A DNA stretch of 15,482 nucleotides. Origin: an uncultured Gemmatimonadota bacterium (lineage in GTDB: Bacteria > Gemmatimonadota > Gemmatimonadetes > Gemmatimonadales > GWC2-71-9). The notes under the pieces were generated by a model. That model was given only the letters and a program-made list of their open reading frames with translations, did no database searches and was not told the origin of the DNA. The position numbers and the translations under genes are program-made. Positions 15,353 to 15,482 of the stretch are shown in pieces. Positions within the stretch are counted from its first letter, which is position 1. Each line of letters begins with the position of its first letter. The DNA is taken from the NCBI GenBank assembly GCA_946479825.1, contig CAMLHU010000018.1:1-15482 (forward strand), given 5' to 3'.

Positions 15353-15482
15353 CGCCCGCCGCTATGATCACTGCCACCTGACGGCTGACCAGATCGGCCG
15401 CCATTGCCGGCAGTCGATCAAATTGTCCTTCCGCCCAGCGGAATTCGATCATAACATTCTGGCCCTCGACATAGCCGGCTTC
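15351..15482 (-). pseudogene. Internal fragment of an ABC-transporter substrate-binding protein (ABC_sub_bind type), joined to rsfS
   Basis: From the right edge, the minus strand reads as 44 codons beginning [19 protein letters not shown] and continuing [20 protein letters not shown] then IAAGG. This is the recognisable early region of ABC_sub_bind substrate-binding proteins, which are present in very many copies in Bradyrhizobium-like Alphaproteobacteria. The match stops at about 15351-15356, where the rsfS coding region begins in another frame; the family's following residues (usually an Ala-rich helix then I-P-I-V) are absent. The 5' part lies outside the window. G+C is about 57% by hand count over 15361-15482, with codons such as AAT, GTT, GAA, CAA and TTT that are rare elsewhere here. 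It is probably a foreign piece or an assembly join. Confidence 0.75.

Noticed and set aside
15353..15375. Promoter-like CATAGC box before rsfS
   Set aside because: It lies in the fragment that codes for the ABC substrate-binding protein, so it is coding DNA and not a native rsfS promoter.
14970..15452. A single 160-codon minus-strand gene starting MIEFRWAEG
   Set aside because: Only the first ~34 codons resemble a real family. The rest is out-of-frame translation of rsfS, so it is a chimeric reading and not one gene.
1..15482. tRNA, rRNA, CRISPR arrays, insertion sequences or attachment sites
   Set aside because: No cloverleaf-like sequence, regularly spaced repeats, transposase or long terminal inverted repeats were seen; nearly all bases are in identified genes.

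Overview
This is a dense, high-GC stretch (about 70% G+C by eye) from a diderm bacterium. The envelope genes (a LolA-like carrier, an Omp85-type barrel, a SPOR lipoprotein) require an outer membrane. The base composition, the YlbF-family gene beside prmC and the PD40-plus-barrel protein suggest Gemmatimonadota or a close relative. That placement is inference; no rRNA or tRNA gene is present to settle it. The odd length, and the fact that both ends cut through genes, suggest that the window may be a whole metagenomic contig.

Layout: bases 1-5012 form one plus-strand cluster with almost no gaps: the 3' part of prfA (release factor 1), prmC (the methyltransferase that modifies the GGQ glutamine of release factors), a YlbF/YmcA-family helical protein, tmk (thymidylate kinase), an S41 C-terminal processing protease, and a Rossmann-fold/DUF2520 reductase-like protein. 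Bases 5026-15352 form a minus-strand cluster, read right to left: rsfS (ribosomal silencing factor), a 1050-residue envelope protein combining a metallopeptidase domain, a TolB-like propeller and an Omp85-like barrel, a propeller-SPOR lipoprotein, smc, aroF (DAHP synthase, the first shikimate step) and a lolA-like gene. The two clusters converge tail to tail with only 13 bases between them.

Function: the left cluster is translation termination and nucleotide housekeeping followed by a periplasmic protease. The right cluster mixes ribosome hibernation, envelope biogenesis or proteolysis, chromosome condensation and aromatic amino acid synthesis. No gap exceeds about 163 bases.

Three points deserve most attention. 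First, the peptidase-propeller-barrel protein has no POTRA region but keeps the Omp85 RGY motif and a nearby cysteine pair. Second, the last ~130 bases read as an ABC-transporter substrate-binding protein of the alphaproteobacterial type, with clearly lower G+C, joined directly to the start of rsfS; this is probably an assembly chimera, less likely a real insertion. Third, there are small candidate regulatory structures: a 21-base-spaced direct repeat upstream of aroF, and a TATCTT box placed for a leaderless transcript of the SPOR lipoprotein.
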